Of a DNA stretch of 64,000 nucleotides, positions 54,776-64,000 are shown piece by piece. A program made the translations under genes and the position numbers. Source of the stretch: Peromyscus leucopus (lineage: Eukaryota; Chordata; Mammalia; Rodentia; Cricetidae); assembly GCF_004664715.2 (NCBI RefSeq), contig NC_051082.1, positions 9,423,498 to 9,487,497 on the forward strand, given 5' to 3'. The notes under the pieces are model-generated. The model ran no database searches and was not told where the DNA came from. It saw nothing but the letters and a program-made list of their open reading frames with translations. The stretch's first letter is position 1. Each line of letters begins with the position of its first letter.

Positions 54776-55299
54776 TCCTACACTATCCTAGGGTCCTCCC
54801 AAGCCTGGTTTCACATTTGCTAATCACAAAGCTGACTGTGAGTTGGTGATGACTACCTGGGATGCCAGTCAACCACACATGGCCTTTAGCTATTTCACTT
54901 GGGCAGAGTTAGGGTTTCAGGGCCAGCCCACCCAGTGATTAAGGGGTCTTTCTGTTCTGTCATTAATTGTTTTAGCTGCCCAACACCTCCGTGGGGCAGG
55001 CAAATACAATTAACTCATTTACAAACCAGCAAAGCGGAGAGATTACACGGCTCCCTAGTGTTCCCCAGGAAGAGAGCGGCTCAGCCAAGAATAATAAATA
55101 ATATTATTCCAGGAGACTCAAATACAGGGGACCTCAGGGCTTCCTGGGGCCCCTGGCTCTCCAGCATCAGTAGGCACTTCCTGACCCAGGTCCTTGGCAA
55201 CTAACACTTCCCACTGCTGCAGACGCGGGCACACTGCGGAAGTCTAGAAGTTATTCGGTTACGGCTGTGAGTTCAGGACCCCCTCGCTTTTTCTTAACA

Positions 55300-55301
<2 letters not shown>
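54776..55301. other. Unique sequence
   Basis: TTAATTGT (54963-54970), CAATTAAC (55007-55014) and 'ataataaataatattattcc' (55090-55109) give AT-motif clusters. Nothing else was recognised. Confidence 0.4.
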
Positions 55302-55347
<46 letters not shown>

Positions 55348-55528
55348 TGTCTGTATTTCTGTGTGTCTTTGCTCTCTCTTTCTCTGTTGTCTCTTTCTGT
55401 ATCTCTCCCTATGTCTCTCTCTATGTGTCTTTCTCTGTCTCTCTGTGCCCCTCTCTGCCCCCTTCTCTGTCTCTGTCTCTTTCTCTGTCCCTGTCTCTCT
55501 GTCCCTGTCTCTCTCTCTCTCTGTGTTT

Positions 55529-55565
<37 letters not shown>
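55302..55565. repeat. Pyrimidine-rich CT/GT tract
   Basis: CT units, GT units, about 150 bp of irregular CTCTCTGTCT/CTCTGTCCC sequence, then GT units again (55537-55565). The plus strand is nearly free of adenine. Confidence 0.93.
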
Positions 55566-55614
55566 GTGGATGCCCATGAACAATCTCAAATATTGTTCCT
55601 TACTCTCACTGTCC

Positions 55615-55725
55615 TTTTTTTTAAGGCAGGGTCTCTCACTGATTTGGCTGGCAGGCCACAAGCCCCAGGGATCCTCCCGTCTCTGCCTCCCCGACACCGG
55701 GAACAGGCAAGCACCATGATACCCA
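55615..55725 (-). mobile_element. Composite SINE fragment
   Basis: 'ttaaggcagggtctctcac', 'tggctggcaggccacaagcc', 'agggatcctcccgtctctgc' match the middle of the family at 33515, antisense. Confidence 0.75.
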
Positions 55726-55727
55726 GT

Positions 55728-56105
55728 TGTCTTAGTCAAGGTCACTAATGTTGTGATGAAACACCATGACCAAAAGCAACTTGAGGCAAAAAGGATTTCT
55801 TTGGTTTACACTTCCACACCACAGTTCATCATCAAAGGAAGTCAGGGCAGGAACCTAGAGGCAGGAGCTGATGCAGAGGCCATGGAGGGGTGCTGTTTAC
55901 TGGCTTGCTTCCCATGGCTTGCTCAGCCTGCTTTCTTATAGAACCCAGGACCACCAGCCCAGGGATGGCCCCACCCATAATGAGGTGGGCCCTCCCCCAT
56001 CAATCACTAATTGAGAAAAATGCCTGATCTTAGGGAGGCATTTCCTCCATTAGGGTTCCCTCCTCTCAGATGACTCTAGCTTGTGTCAAGTTGACATAAA
56101 ACTAG
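55728..56105. repeat. Dispersed rodent repeat, fullest copy
   Basis: 'aaacaccatgaccaaaagca', 'aaggaagtcagggcaggaac', 'gagctgatgcagaggccatg', 'catcaatcactaattgag' and 'tcaagttgacataaaactag' give an almost complete, well-kept copy. Same family as 2563-2927. Formal name not assigned. Confidence 0.85.
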
Positions 56106-56124
56106 CCAGGACATCAGCTTTCTT

Positions 56125-56212
56125 TACCATAGGTGCTGGGGATTGAGGGATTGAACCGCTGTCCTTCCTGGGTGGCAAGGGCTCTGTGGGCAGGGTCATT
56201 GCTCCAGCTTTT
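56125..56212 (-). mobile_element. ID/B4-type SINE fragment
   Basis: 'ggtgctggggattgagggatt' and 'gtccttcctgggtggcaagg' form a worn antisense ID-like half. Confidence 0.6.
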
Positions 56213-56267
56213 ATTTTCAGATCGGAGCCTGATGAGTGTGCGCATCAAGAGGATGCACAACACTGTG

Positions 56268-56270
<3 letters not shown>

Positions 56271-56311
<41 letters not shown>
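56271..56311. repeat. (TG)n microsatellite
   Basis: About 20 TG units. Confidence 0.97.
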
Positions 56312-56312
<1 letters not shown>

Positions 56313-56689
56313 GGTAAAAATAGCTCAGGCATTGCTTAGCCCCTACAGGGCGGGCGACCTTGAAGGTGGATTAGCCTTGACCACGTGCTCTGAACCCCAC
56401 ACAGGCAGAGGCTGCAGATGCTGAGAGCCTTGGTCTGGGTACAATTCCCTCCCCCTGGGCTCCACCTGGCCATTTCCCCGGTGTCCTTGGCTGTGTTTTC
56501 AGTTCCCAATGACCAATGTGACCAATGTGACATCCAGGAATAAAGTAGACACTGCCAGACTTCCATACAGTGTGCAAAGGCCCAGAGGAAGCCGGGCATC
56601 AGAGATGTACCTGGAATGATCGCCCACCTTCTCTTCCCCCTCCCCTCCCCTCTCCTCCCTCCCCCCTTCCTGTCTTCCTTCTTTGTTTG
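56312..56689. other. Unique sequence, nothing recognised
   Basis: A direct repeat 'gaccaatgt' occurs twice at 56510-56528, and a C/T-rich run lies at 56630-56680. No gene feature. Confidence 0.45.
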
Positions 56690-56825
56690 TTTGTTTGGTT
56701 GGTTGGTTTGGACAGGATCCTCACTGTGCAAACCGGGCTACTCTCAAACTTTCAATCCTCCTGCCTCAGCCTCCCGAGTGCTGAGATTGCAGCCATCACT
56801 GCCCCTCTGTGCCCGGCTCCTGAGA
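56690..56825 (-). mobile_element. B1-type SINE
   Basis: Antisense with a (GGTT)n linker: 'tttggacaggatcctcactg', 'cctcagcctcccgagtgc', 'cactgcccctctgtgcccgg'. Confidence 0.82.
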
Positions 56826-57144
56826 TATTTCTTTTTGAGTTCCTCAGTTTTCTAGAACTCGTCGGATAAGGTCTCAGAAACACTCATTTTGCAGAGAGGG
56901 CAATTGAGGGCCAACTCAGTTTTTATGTGTCCCACGTGCCAAAGAAAATGCCAGTGTGTCGGGCCATCTAGGACCCGTTCCCTCATCCCCAGAAGGGAAG
57001 CTAGCTGCCTGGAGTGATCTAGAAAGGCCAGCCCCGCCCCCCCCCAGGCATCCTCCTCAGTGTTCTTGTGAAAGAGGGTTCCTTTTTAATTATAGCGCCT
57101 CCTGTTGGCTTGAGTAAGAGTTGTGTGTGTGGGGGTCCTCTTTC

Positions 57145-57335
57145 TATTAAATTTTTAAATTGTGTGTGTATGTGTGCGCGCACCCACACGAGCATGTCTG
57201 TGCATGTGCGGAGGTCACAGGACAACCTGTAGGAGTCAGTTCTCACCTTCCAACATTCGAGTCCTCTGGATTGAACTCAGGTCATCAGGCTTGGCAGCAA
57301 GCACCTTTACCTGATGCGCCCTCTCGCTGGCCGGG
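57145..57335 (-). mobile_element. B3-type SINE
   Basis: Antisense: 'atttttaaattgtgtgtgta', 'cggaggtcacaggacaacc', 'attgaactcaggtcatcag', 'gcttggcagcaagcacc', 'cgccctctcgctggcc'. Confidence 0.88.
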
Positions 57336-58064
57336 ACTGGAGTCGGTTAGGCTGTGTCTCAGGCACAGGAAGCCGCTCTCACATCTGCGCTATTCAGACA
57401 GGTCTGACACTCTCCGTTTCTCATTCATAAAACCCCATCTAGATACTTACGCACATCTTGGCTTTTTGGAACGTGAGGAGCCCCTGAGTCCAGGCTGTTA
57501 ATTTCATTGGTTTCTGCTGGCTGGGACTTTCCTTTCTCACCCAGCTCTATCGACACCTGCAAGAGTCTTTAAATGTCTGTGTAACTCCCTTTAAAAAAAA
57601 AAAAAAAAAAAAAAAGCTTTATATTAAGGAAACTGTTTGCCCCTGTCTCTGGATTGATGATGACTTTTCAAAGAGCTGGATTCCGATTCGCCCCTGGGGG
57701 ACGGAGCGGGAGCTACCCTGGTTCAGCTCGGCTCCTCAGCACGGCTCCTGACCACAGCTGATCCTCGGATAGCCCATCTTGTATCCTCTCCAAAATAAAT
57801 GATGGCAGTGATGCAGCCCCAGCGGCATGAAGAGCCCGTCTGCCGGTGCCATCTGATGCCTCAGCAGGCAGATCTGAACAGCCGGGGCTGCAGCAGCCAC
57901 GAGGGCATGTTTACAGGCTGCAGGCTGGGGTAGCGGGGGAAGACGGGCCTGGCCCTTCCCTCCTGAAGCTGAGCTGGGAAGGAGGCATGATCTACACCTC
58001 TCGTTCTCGGGACCTGTGCCAGCAATTCTCCTGGAGCTTGCTGTCCATGAGGCGGATTAGTACC
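57336..58064. other. Unique sequence
   Basis: An (A)n run lies at 57593-57616. Positions 57640-57900 ('ggattgatgatgacttttc', 'ctccaaaataaatgatggc') have even composition and could be conserved non-coding DNA. No gene feature could be supported. Confidence 0.4.
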
Positions 58065-58130
58065 AGTGTGCTGTGTGACCTTGGGCCGGGTGCGTCCCCT
58101 CTCTGAGCCTGATTTACCACCTTTGTCGAT
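58065..58130 (+). mobile_element. MIR SINE remnant
   Basis: 'gctgtgtgaccttgggccgg' then 'ctctctgagcctgatttacc' is the sense MIR core. Confidence 0.65.
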
Positions 58131-58289
58131 GAAGGGCACATCACGAGTGGGCACATTCTAGGTGTTCTCTTTGTACCCCCTGAGAGATTAGGACACTTGA
58201 TCGCGTCACAGAGTTAGCAAGCGACGCCACCAGAATCTGCTCCGGCGCTCTGACAAGCCCAGGCTGTGACCACCATCACAGCAGCATAG

Positions 58290-58291
<2 letters not shown>

Positions 58292-58342
<51 letters not shown>
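58292..58342. repeat. (GT)n microsatellite
   Basis: About 25 GT units. Confidence 0.97.
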
Positions 58343-58343
<1 letters not shown>

Positions 58344-58400
58344 ACCTGTGAGTTTTTCAGAGCGGAGCTGATACTGTCATCCATCATCCAGTCCTTAGAC

Positions 58401-58625
58401 CAGTGGTCCTCAACCTTCCTAATGATGCGACCCTTAATACAGTTCCTCACAGTGTGGTGACCCCCAACCATAACATTATTTTTGTTGCTACTTCATAACT
58501 GCAATTTTGCTGCTGTTATGAATCATAATGCAAATAGCTGTGTTTTCTGATGGTCTTAGGGGACCCTGTGAAAGGGTCACTGGACCCTCAGAGGGGTCGC
58601 TGCCCGTAGGTTGAGAAACACCATG
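58401..58625 (+). mobile_element. URR1-type hAT element
   Basis: It runs from 'cagtggtcctcaacctt' to 'aggttgagaaacaccatg' and contains 'gtgtggtgacccccaaccat' and 'gtgaaagggtcactgg'. Most complete of the three copies. The flanks CCTTAGAC and TGTTAGAG share only the TTAGA core of the 8-bp target. Confidence 0.9.
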
Positions 58626-58705
58626 TTAGAGACAAGCAGGGGTTGCCTAGCATCGTTTCTACCACGATGAATCCTGTTTCTCAGGTGCAGGTGATAGAAA
58701 TGTAA

Positions 58706-58895
58706 GACAAGGGCTGGAGAGATGGCTCAGCGGTCAAGAGCACGGACTCCTCTTCCAGAGGACCAGGGTTCAATTCCCAGCCCCCACATAGTGGCTTAAG
58801 ACTATAACTCCAGTTCCAGGGGTTCCGACACCTTCACACAGACACGCACGAAGGAAAAACACCAATGAACATAAAATAAAATAAAATAAAAAAGA
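58706..58895 (+). mobile_element. B3 SINE, well preserved
   Basis: Sense: 'caagggctggagagatggct', 'cagaggaccagggttcaatt', 'actccagttccaggggttcc', then an (AATA)n tail. Confidence 0.93.
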
Positions 58896-58949
58896 GCTGT
58901 AAGGTGAGGAGTCAGTGCTCAAACCTCCAGGTGACTGAGAAGAAGGGGA

Positions 58950-59080
58950 AGAGGATCCACAGTGGCACAGACCTATGATTGCAGCTCTTGGGAGGCTGAG
59001 GCAGGAGGATCATGAGTTTGAGGCCAATTTGGGCTACGTAGCAAGATCCTGTCTCAAAAGCAAACACACAAACAAAACGG
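58950..59080 (+). mobile_element. B1-type SINE
   Basis: Sense: 'gtggcacagacctatgattg', 'gaggctgaggcaggaggatc', 'gatcctgtctcaaaagc'. Confidence 0.85.
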
Positions 59081-59095
59081 AGAGCAGAAAGAGCT

Positions 59096-59882
59096 AGGAA
59101 GGGAGGAGTCTGTGTAGGACAGAGTGCTCCTAGGGAGGAGGGATGAATCTGTGTAGCCGAGAGGACAGAGTGCTCCTAGGGAAGAGGGAAAAGTCTGTGT
59201 AGCTGAGAGGACAGAGTGCTCCTAGGGAGGAGGGAGGAGTCTGTGTAGCCCAGAGGACAGAGTGCTCCTAGGGAGGAGGAAGGAGTCTGTGTAGCTGAGA
59301 GGACAGAGTGCTCCTAGGGAGGAGGGAGGAGTCTGTGAAGCCCAGGGGACAGAGTGCTTCTAGGGAGGAGGGAGGAGTCTGTGAAGCCCAGGGGACAGGG
59401 TGCTCCTAAGGAGGAGGGAGGAGTCTGTGAAGCCCAGAGGACAGAGTGCTCCTAGGGAGGAGGGAGGAGTCTGTGTAGCTGAGGGGACAGAGTGTTCCTA
59501 GGGAGGGAGGAGTCTGTGCAGCTGAGAGGACAGAGTGCTCCTAGGGAGGAGGGAGGAGTCTGTGAAGCCCAGAGGACAGAGTGCTCCTAGGGAGGAGGAG
59601 GAGTCTGTGAAGCCCAGGGGACAGAGTGCTCCTAGGGAGGAGGAAGGAGAGGAGAGTGCTCTGGGAGGGCGTGAGGAGGACAGAGTGCTCCTAGGGAGGA
59701 GGAGGAGTCTGTGTAGCTGAGAGGACAGAGTGCTCCTAGGGAGGAGGGAGGAGTCTGTGCAGCTGAGGGGACAGAGTGCTCCTAGGGAGGAGGGAGGAGT
59801 CTGTGAAGCCCAGAGGACAGAGTGCTCCTAGGGAGGAGGGAGGAGTCTGTGAAGCCCAGGGGACAGAGTGCTCCTAGCACTT
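59096..59882 (+). repeat. 46-bp minisatellite, 17 copies
   Basis: The marker ACAGAGTG starts at 59119 and recurs every 46 bp eight times, then at spacings 43, 46, 45, 59, 45, 46, 46 and 46, with the last at 59863. The unit reads 'ggacagagtgctcctaggga' followed by 'ggagggaggagtctgtg' and then either TAGCTGAGA or AAGCCCAGA. A few units have small indels and one (59641-59679) is rearranged. The last copy continues without a break into a B4-type SINE, whose front half the unit resembles. Confidence 0.95.
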
Positions 59883-60010
59883 AGGAAATCTAGGGTTCCA
59901 TTCCCGGCAATGCATACGATGTCTCTGGCGGCACACTCAGGTCAAGGTCATCCTCAGCTACACAGCAAGTTCGAGGCCAGCCTGATCTACATGAGACTGT
60001 GTGGGAAGGA
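59863..60010 (+). mobile_element. B4-type SINE at the end of the minisatellite
   Basis: From the last unit: 'acagagtgctcctagcac', 'agggttccattcccggcaat' (B-box region), 'caaggtcatcctcagctac' and 'gttcgaggccagcctgatc' (B1-like half). This is the ID-plus-B1 order of B4/RSINE1 elements. Confidence 0.82.
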
Positions 60011-60594
60011 AATGAAAAGCAGCGTGATTGTGATCGAGCCGGTGAAAGACGACAGGGGAGAAGATAGAGCGACCCTTTGATTCTAGGAGCCTCGGCCAGC
60101 CCCACAGAGCCTTTTCCACGCCACCCGAGCCTCTGTTAAATCATGTGACCCTTCATCGCTCACAAGCTAAGTAGTGGTCATGGTAGCCCTGTACTTCTAG
60201 AGACATCACAAACAGGGCCTCCCCAAGATGCAAAGTGCCGGAGATTCGAACTCAAGACCACATGAACCCAGAGAGCCAGCTTAGTCATCTACCCTGCTGG
60301 ACCTGTGCCTGGGACCTTTTTTAATTTAATTTAATTTTATTTTGATGCTCTGGACACTTTGCGGCACCAATGTCTTCTGCGGTTCCTAGTCTTCCACAAC
60401 ACCCCTTCCCGTATTATCATCTGATGGGGCCAGCTCAGGGTCACCTCTTCTTAAATACCAATGCCCCATGCAGAAGTCACACCTTGAGGGCCTTGTCCTC
60501 TAGTGGTGGCCCAAACAGTCACAGTTGCTACTTGGAAATTGATAGCATTCGTCAGGCTCATACCACATGCCCTCAGCACTGGTTTTGTTGGGTT
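60011..60594. other. Mostly unique sequence
   Basis: A worn antisense SINE piece may lie at 60215-60300 ('ggagattcgaactcaagacc'). Nothing else was recognised. Confidence 0.45.
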
Positions 60595-60712
60595 GCTTTG
60601 TTTTGAGGCAGGGTCTCACTATGTAGCCCAGGCTGGCCTCCAATAGGTCTCCTGCCTCAGGCTCCAGAGCCCTAGAACCACAGGCTTGTATCACCACACA
60701 GGGCTAGTGTCA
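60595..60712 (-). mobile_element. B1-type SINE
   Basis: Antisense: 'ttgaggcagggtctcactatg', 'agcccaggctggcctcc', 'accacaggcttgtatcacc'. Confidence 0.83.
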
Positions 60713-60734
60713 GAAAAACGGCCCAAAGTGGGAA

Positions 60735-60860
60735 AGGAGCGTGCAGCCAAGCCTGATCACCCAAGTTCGATCCCTGGATCCCTCACGGTGTAAGGAGAGA
60801 ACACACTCTCAAGTTGTCCTCAAACCCCTGTGCACAAAATAAATGTGATAAACATTTTTA
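60735..60860 (+). mobile_element. B3-type SINE remnant
   Basis: Sense: 'gccaagcctgatcacccaag', 'ttcgatccctggatccc', 'aagttgtcctcaaaccc', then a short A-rich end and (CAA)n. Confidence 0.78.
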
Positions 60861-61044
60861 AACAACAACAACAACAAGAAAGCTTAGGAAAGGCTGACTT
60901 CTGGAGTTTTCTATTGAATAGTTCTGGGTCATGTACTTGACCCCTAGTAACTGGAATCATGAAAAGAAAAACTATGGTTAAATGGAGTCTCTCCCCTCCA
61001 GGGTCTCCCTGTTAGGTCAGGGCTTAGAGATCATTAGTGGGAGA

Positions 61045-61190
61045 GAGAGATGGAGGCCTGGTGATGCACACCCATAGTCCCAGCATTCGGGAGTGGAGGC
61101 AGGAGGATCTGGAGTTCAAGGCCATTCTCAGCTACATAGTAAATTCAAGGCTAGCCTGGGTTACATGAGACCCAGCCTCAAAAAAGTGGG
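61045..61190 (+). mobile_element. B1-type SINE
   Basis: Sense: 'cctggtgatgcacacccata', 'ggaggcaggaggatctgg', 'gctagcctgggttacatg'. Confidence 0.87.
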
Positions 61191-61308
61191 AACTCTGGAG
61201 GAAGTAGTGACTAGCTGCCTCTAGAAACCCAAGAAGGCAGGCAACCATGCCCCTAGCCTGTCAGGAGACCAATTCTTCCTGACATTTTGGACCTCCAGAC
61301 CCGAATTT

Positions 61309-61311
<3 letters not shown>

Positions 61312-61341
<30 letters not shown>
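61312..61341. repeat. (A)n tract
   Basis: About 29 A residues with no recognisable SINE body directly before them. Confidence 0.95.
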
Positions 61342-61343
<2 letters not shown>

Positions 61344-62029
61344 CATGTTGTTTTAAGCCACCAAGTCTGTGACCACTTGTTACAGCTGTCCCAAAAGACT
61401 TCATATGGACAGACAAGGCCTTGTCACTGTGTCTTCAACATCTTGCCCTGAGTCTGCAGACAGAAGGGCCAGCTACTGTACCTGATCCAGAGAAGCCCCC
61501 TTGGCCCCCTTGGCTAGGCCTGCTCCCTGTGCCCCAGGTGGCCTCTGCCTCCTTCCCACTCCAGGTCCGCAGGACAGTCTCCCGCCTCCCTGCAGAAGTG
61601 CCATTCAGATGAATGGCTCCTTTATGTCTCGATAAGGAATGATTGTTTCCAGTGATGTGTGCGTCTCCATGGAAACATTCCTACACACTGTACATTGACT
61701 TGGATTTTCCAGCACGGGACGTCTTGGGAGCATCCGTCTGTGACTGTGGCCTCAGTCTACACTGGGTGGGGGTTGGGGGTGGGGTGGGGGTGAGGGCGTT
61801 CTTCCTGTCTGCCAGACCTTCTGCAAGATGAAGCCATGGAAAGAGAGCCTCGGGCTTCAGGATGCCGGCCCCAGCTGCTGCCTGTGACCTTGAGCGGGCC
61901 GCCCATCTCTGTACTCTCGGCTCCTGTACTAACAACCGAGTTAGATGACAAAGAGCTGCTGTCTACTCTAAAATCCAACAGGGTCGGAGACAGATGTGGG
62001 GCAGATGCTGCTTCATTGTTATTTTTAAG
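61342..62029. other. Mostly unique sequence
   Basis: A sense MIR core may lie at 61880-61920 ('gtgaccttgagcgggccg'). A G-rich run lies at 61764-61795. No gene feature could be supported. Confidence 0.42.
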
Positions 62030-62515
62030 AATTTGTGTGTGCATGTAGATGCACGTGTGAGCATGGAGTGTATGGAGGCCAGACAGAGGTCAACCTTAGG
62101 TGGTGTTCCTCGGGAGTCATTCGTGATGGTTTTTTGTTTGTTTGTTTTTTTTTGTTTTTTCAAGACAGGGTTTCTTTGTGTATCCTTGGCTGTCCTGGAT
62201 CTCACTCTGTAGACCAGGCTGGCCTCGAACTCACAGAGATCCACCTGCCTCTGCCTCCCATGTGCTGGGATTAAAGGCGTGTGCCACCACTGCCGGGCTC
62301 AGCTTGATTTTTTTTTTTTTTTTTTTTTTTTTTGGATACGGTCTTTTTGCTGGCCTGTCACTCACTGCCCTGGCCAGACTGACTGAACTTGGAACCTCAG
62401 GACCCATCCAATAGCTACCACCAGGTGCACACCGCCAGGCCTGCCTTTTCACATGGGTACTGGCAATTGAACTCAGGCTACAAGGACTTGACTGACTGAG
62501 TGAGCACAGCCCAGG
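62030..62515 (-). mobile_element. Long composite SINE, split by a B1
   Basis: The left part (62030-62125, 'tatggaggccagacagaggt') and right part (62334-62515, 'tggatacggtctttttgc', 'ggcaattgaactcaggc') are consecutive segments of the family at 33515. A B1 and its T-rich neighbour separate them. Confidence 0.75.
62130..62307 (-). mobile_element. B1 SINE nested in a composite SINE
   Basis: Antisense, well preserved: 'ttcaagacagggtttctttg', 'tgtagaccaggctggcctcg', 'tgtgctgggattaaaggcg'. Confidence 0.93.
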
Positions 62516-62756
62516 AGATGCAACTTGACTTCCACCCTGTTCTATTGCCCATGGGTTCTTGAGTGACCTAATGTTTCCTGAAGGTGAAATAATAAACAGA
62601 AGAATGCTTCCCATGCTTTACTGCCAATGGAGGGGTGGTGTTTTGTTTTCCTTTCTTTTCCATGTCAAGAAAGAAGGTTTTATTCAATAACCCTTGGGTT
62701 TCTTAAAGCCACTGTGACCTGTATTTCTTATTTGATTCTACATTGTTCTTTTTTTC

Positions 62757-62758
62757 CT

Positions 62759-62845
<87 letters not shown>
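62757..62845. repeat. (TTTC)n(TC)n microsatellite
   Basis: About 13 TTTC units then about 18 TC units. The strand is entirely pyrimidine for some 90 bp. It adjoins the tail of the antisense B1 that follows. Confidence 0.97.
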
Positions 62846-62848
<3 letters not shown>

Positions 62849-62854
62849 TGTTTT

Positions 62855-62998
62855 TTTTTTCAAGACAGTGTTTCTCTGTGTAGTTTTGGTGCCTTTCCTG
62901 GAACTCACTCTGTAGACCAGGGTGGCCTCGAACTCACAGAGATCCGCCTGGCTCTGCCTCCCTAGTGCTGGGATTAAAGGCATGTGCCGCTACACTCT
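62855..62998 (-). mobile_element. B1 SINE
   Basis: Antisense: 'caagacagtgtttctctgtg', 'tagttttggtgcctttcctg' (cricetid-type segment), 'agagatccgcctggctctgc'. Confidence 0.93.
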
Positions 62999-63059
62999 AC
63001 TTTTTAAACAAACACAATGGCGAATGTCTAATGAAATTCTTTGTGACCACCAACGGCTT

Positions 63060-63122
63060 TGGAAATCAAGTTGAGCAGGCCTCGGTGGTGGCGATACACA
63101 CACACCTTTAATCCCACCATGC
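63060..63122 (+). mobile_element. B1 SINE, 5' fragment
   Basis: 'aggcctcggtggtggcgata' to 'cacctttaatcccaccatg' is a sense B1 start that stops after about 60 bp. Confidence 0.75.
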
Positions 63123-63199
63123 AGCAGGCTGAGGGAGGGGGGTCCTGGGATATATGTCTTTGTTATCTTTGTTTTCTTTACGAGTAGAGCAGATTCAGA

Positions 63200-63265
63200 A
63201 CAGGTAGGTATTTTCCCCAAGGTCACACAGCCCCTAAGTGGCAGAGCTGGCAGCGAGGGAGACGG
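63200..63265 (-). mobile_element. MIR SINE remnant
   Basis: 'ccccaaggtcacacagcccc' then 'aagtggcagagctggcagc' is the antisense MIR core. Confidence 0.68.
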
Positions 63266-63299
63266 CTGGTTCTGGTGCTGTGGGCCGCCACACTGGGCT

Positions 63300-63385
63300 T
63301 TTTTCAGTGTGGGCTCTGGGAATCTGAACTTTACATGTGTGGAGCAACTATTTCACTGGCTGAGCCCTCTCCTCGGCCCTACGCA
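63300..63385 (-). mobile_element. B2/B3-type SINE fragment
   Basis: 'gtgtgggctctgggaatctg' and 'cactggctgagccctctcc' form a worn antisense 5' half. Confidence 0.6.
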
Positions 63386-64000
63386 ATTAAAAAATAAAAA
63401 AATAAAAAACTTTATTAAAAATTTAAACTTTCATAGCATGGACCATTCCTGTGACTCTAAAATGATCAAAATTCTTGAAAACACAGTTGTCTGGCTCAGG
63501 AACGACCCAGTCATGAACAGCACAGAGGGTCAATGTCATTATGATCCTCCTCCATACTTTGGTTGAAGGCCAAAGTCTGGAAGACAGCCAATAGTTTGGG
63601 GTGACGCTGCAGAGCCCATGGCTTGGGAAGGAAAAGGAAAGAGGGATTCACACGGAAGACCCCTAATGCCATGAGAGTGCAGGTGGGTCCTTAAATGAGT
63701 TCGGGTCTGTACCGGCCACAGACAATTTTGTCCCGTTTTACTGTTAGGCAGAGCGAGCCCAGTGGTCCAGCCAGGATCTATAAATACACGGCCCGCTGTG
63801 GTTAAATGTCCTGGTTTCAAGTGTCTCCAACAGGGGACAATCTGTTGCTGGGCCTCAACCTCCCCTGACCCTTCCCAGTCTCCGAGGGAACACGGGCATC
63901 AACAGACAGGGATTTTAGTGGTTAGGGCCGTTGTCTCAGGCTTTCTTTCCAGTTCTTGGTCCTGGACAAAATCGAAGGGTGGAATCAGCCAACCACTGGA
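63386..64000. other. Unique sequence, nothing recognised
   Basis: An A/T-rich start (63388-63430) is followed by unremarkable sequence to the window end. 'atctataaatacacggcc' (63777-63794) contains a TATA-like motif without other promoter support. Confidence 0.4.

Noticed and set aside
55251..55745. 164-codon minus-strand frame rich in Arg, Glu and Thr
   Set aside because: It is the translation of the CT/GT-rich tract plus a SINE fragment.
58706..58790. tRNA-gene-like A and B boxes
   Set aside because: They belong to a B3 SINE. No cloverleaf with a proper acceptor stem is present here or in the other SINEs.
59535..59720. Repetitive-protein frame in the 46-bp array
   Set aside because: 46 is not a multiple of three, so the frame changes from unit to unit. 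Indels break it after about 60 codons.
59096..59882. CRISPR-like regularity
   Set aside because: The entire unit repeats with no unique spacers, and the surrounding DNA is mammalian.

Overview
The window is nuclear DNA of a mouse-like rodent, most likely a cricetid (hamster, vole or deer-mouse group). The evidence is the repeat content: B1, B2/B3, B4 and ID SINEs, URR1-type hAT elements, and several copies of an LTR family that resembles the mys/MYSERV group. Many B1 copies carry the variant common in cricetids. I could not name the species or the locus.

I found no protein-coding exon, rRNA gene, tRNA gene or CRISPR array that I can support. The open frames are short. The longest (about 160-220 codons) run through SINEs, microsatellites or unrelated unique sequence. 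The window is best read as intergenic or intronic DNA: a SINE-rich, microsatellite-rich background with ancient L1 and MIR remnants and patches of unique, partly AT-motif-rich sequence that could be regulatory.

Layout. Positions 1-4050: nested SINEs, a solo LTR (1089-1464) and old L1/MIR pieces. Positions 4055-7132: a complete but non-coding provirus with two LTRs, a polypurine tract and a perfect 6-bp target duplication. Positions 7.1-18 kb: mostly unique DNA with a GC-box run at 7805-7831. Positions 18.4-20.1 kb: two solo LTRs. Positions 20-32 kb: SINEs, microsatellites and L1 remnants, including a dimeric B1 at 24412-24735. Positions 32.4-34.6 kb: two URR1 copies and a small tandem duplication, one copy of which was split by a solo LTR (33001-33492). 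Positions 35-47 kb: unique DNA, a CRE-like cluster near 37.1 kb and a fourth LTR of the main family (42914-43474). Positions 47-48.3 kb: an inverted SINE pair, then two B1s at one reused target site. Positions 49-58 kb: microsatellites, MIRs and a rodent repeat at 55728-56105. Positions 59096-59882: a 17-copy, 46-bp minisatellite that grew from the front of a B4-type SINE. Positions 60-64 kb: SINEs and unique DNA.

No gene system can be described. The best leads are structural: the SINE-derived minisatellite with repeated A-box-like motifs, the twin B1 insertion with three target copies, the dimeric B1, the inverted SINE hairpin, the LTR set with resolvable target duplications all on one strand, and the TAATTA-rich unique islands. 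Family names come from recall of consensus sequences, not a search, and boundaries of old SINE remnants are good to roughly 10-20 bp.
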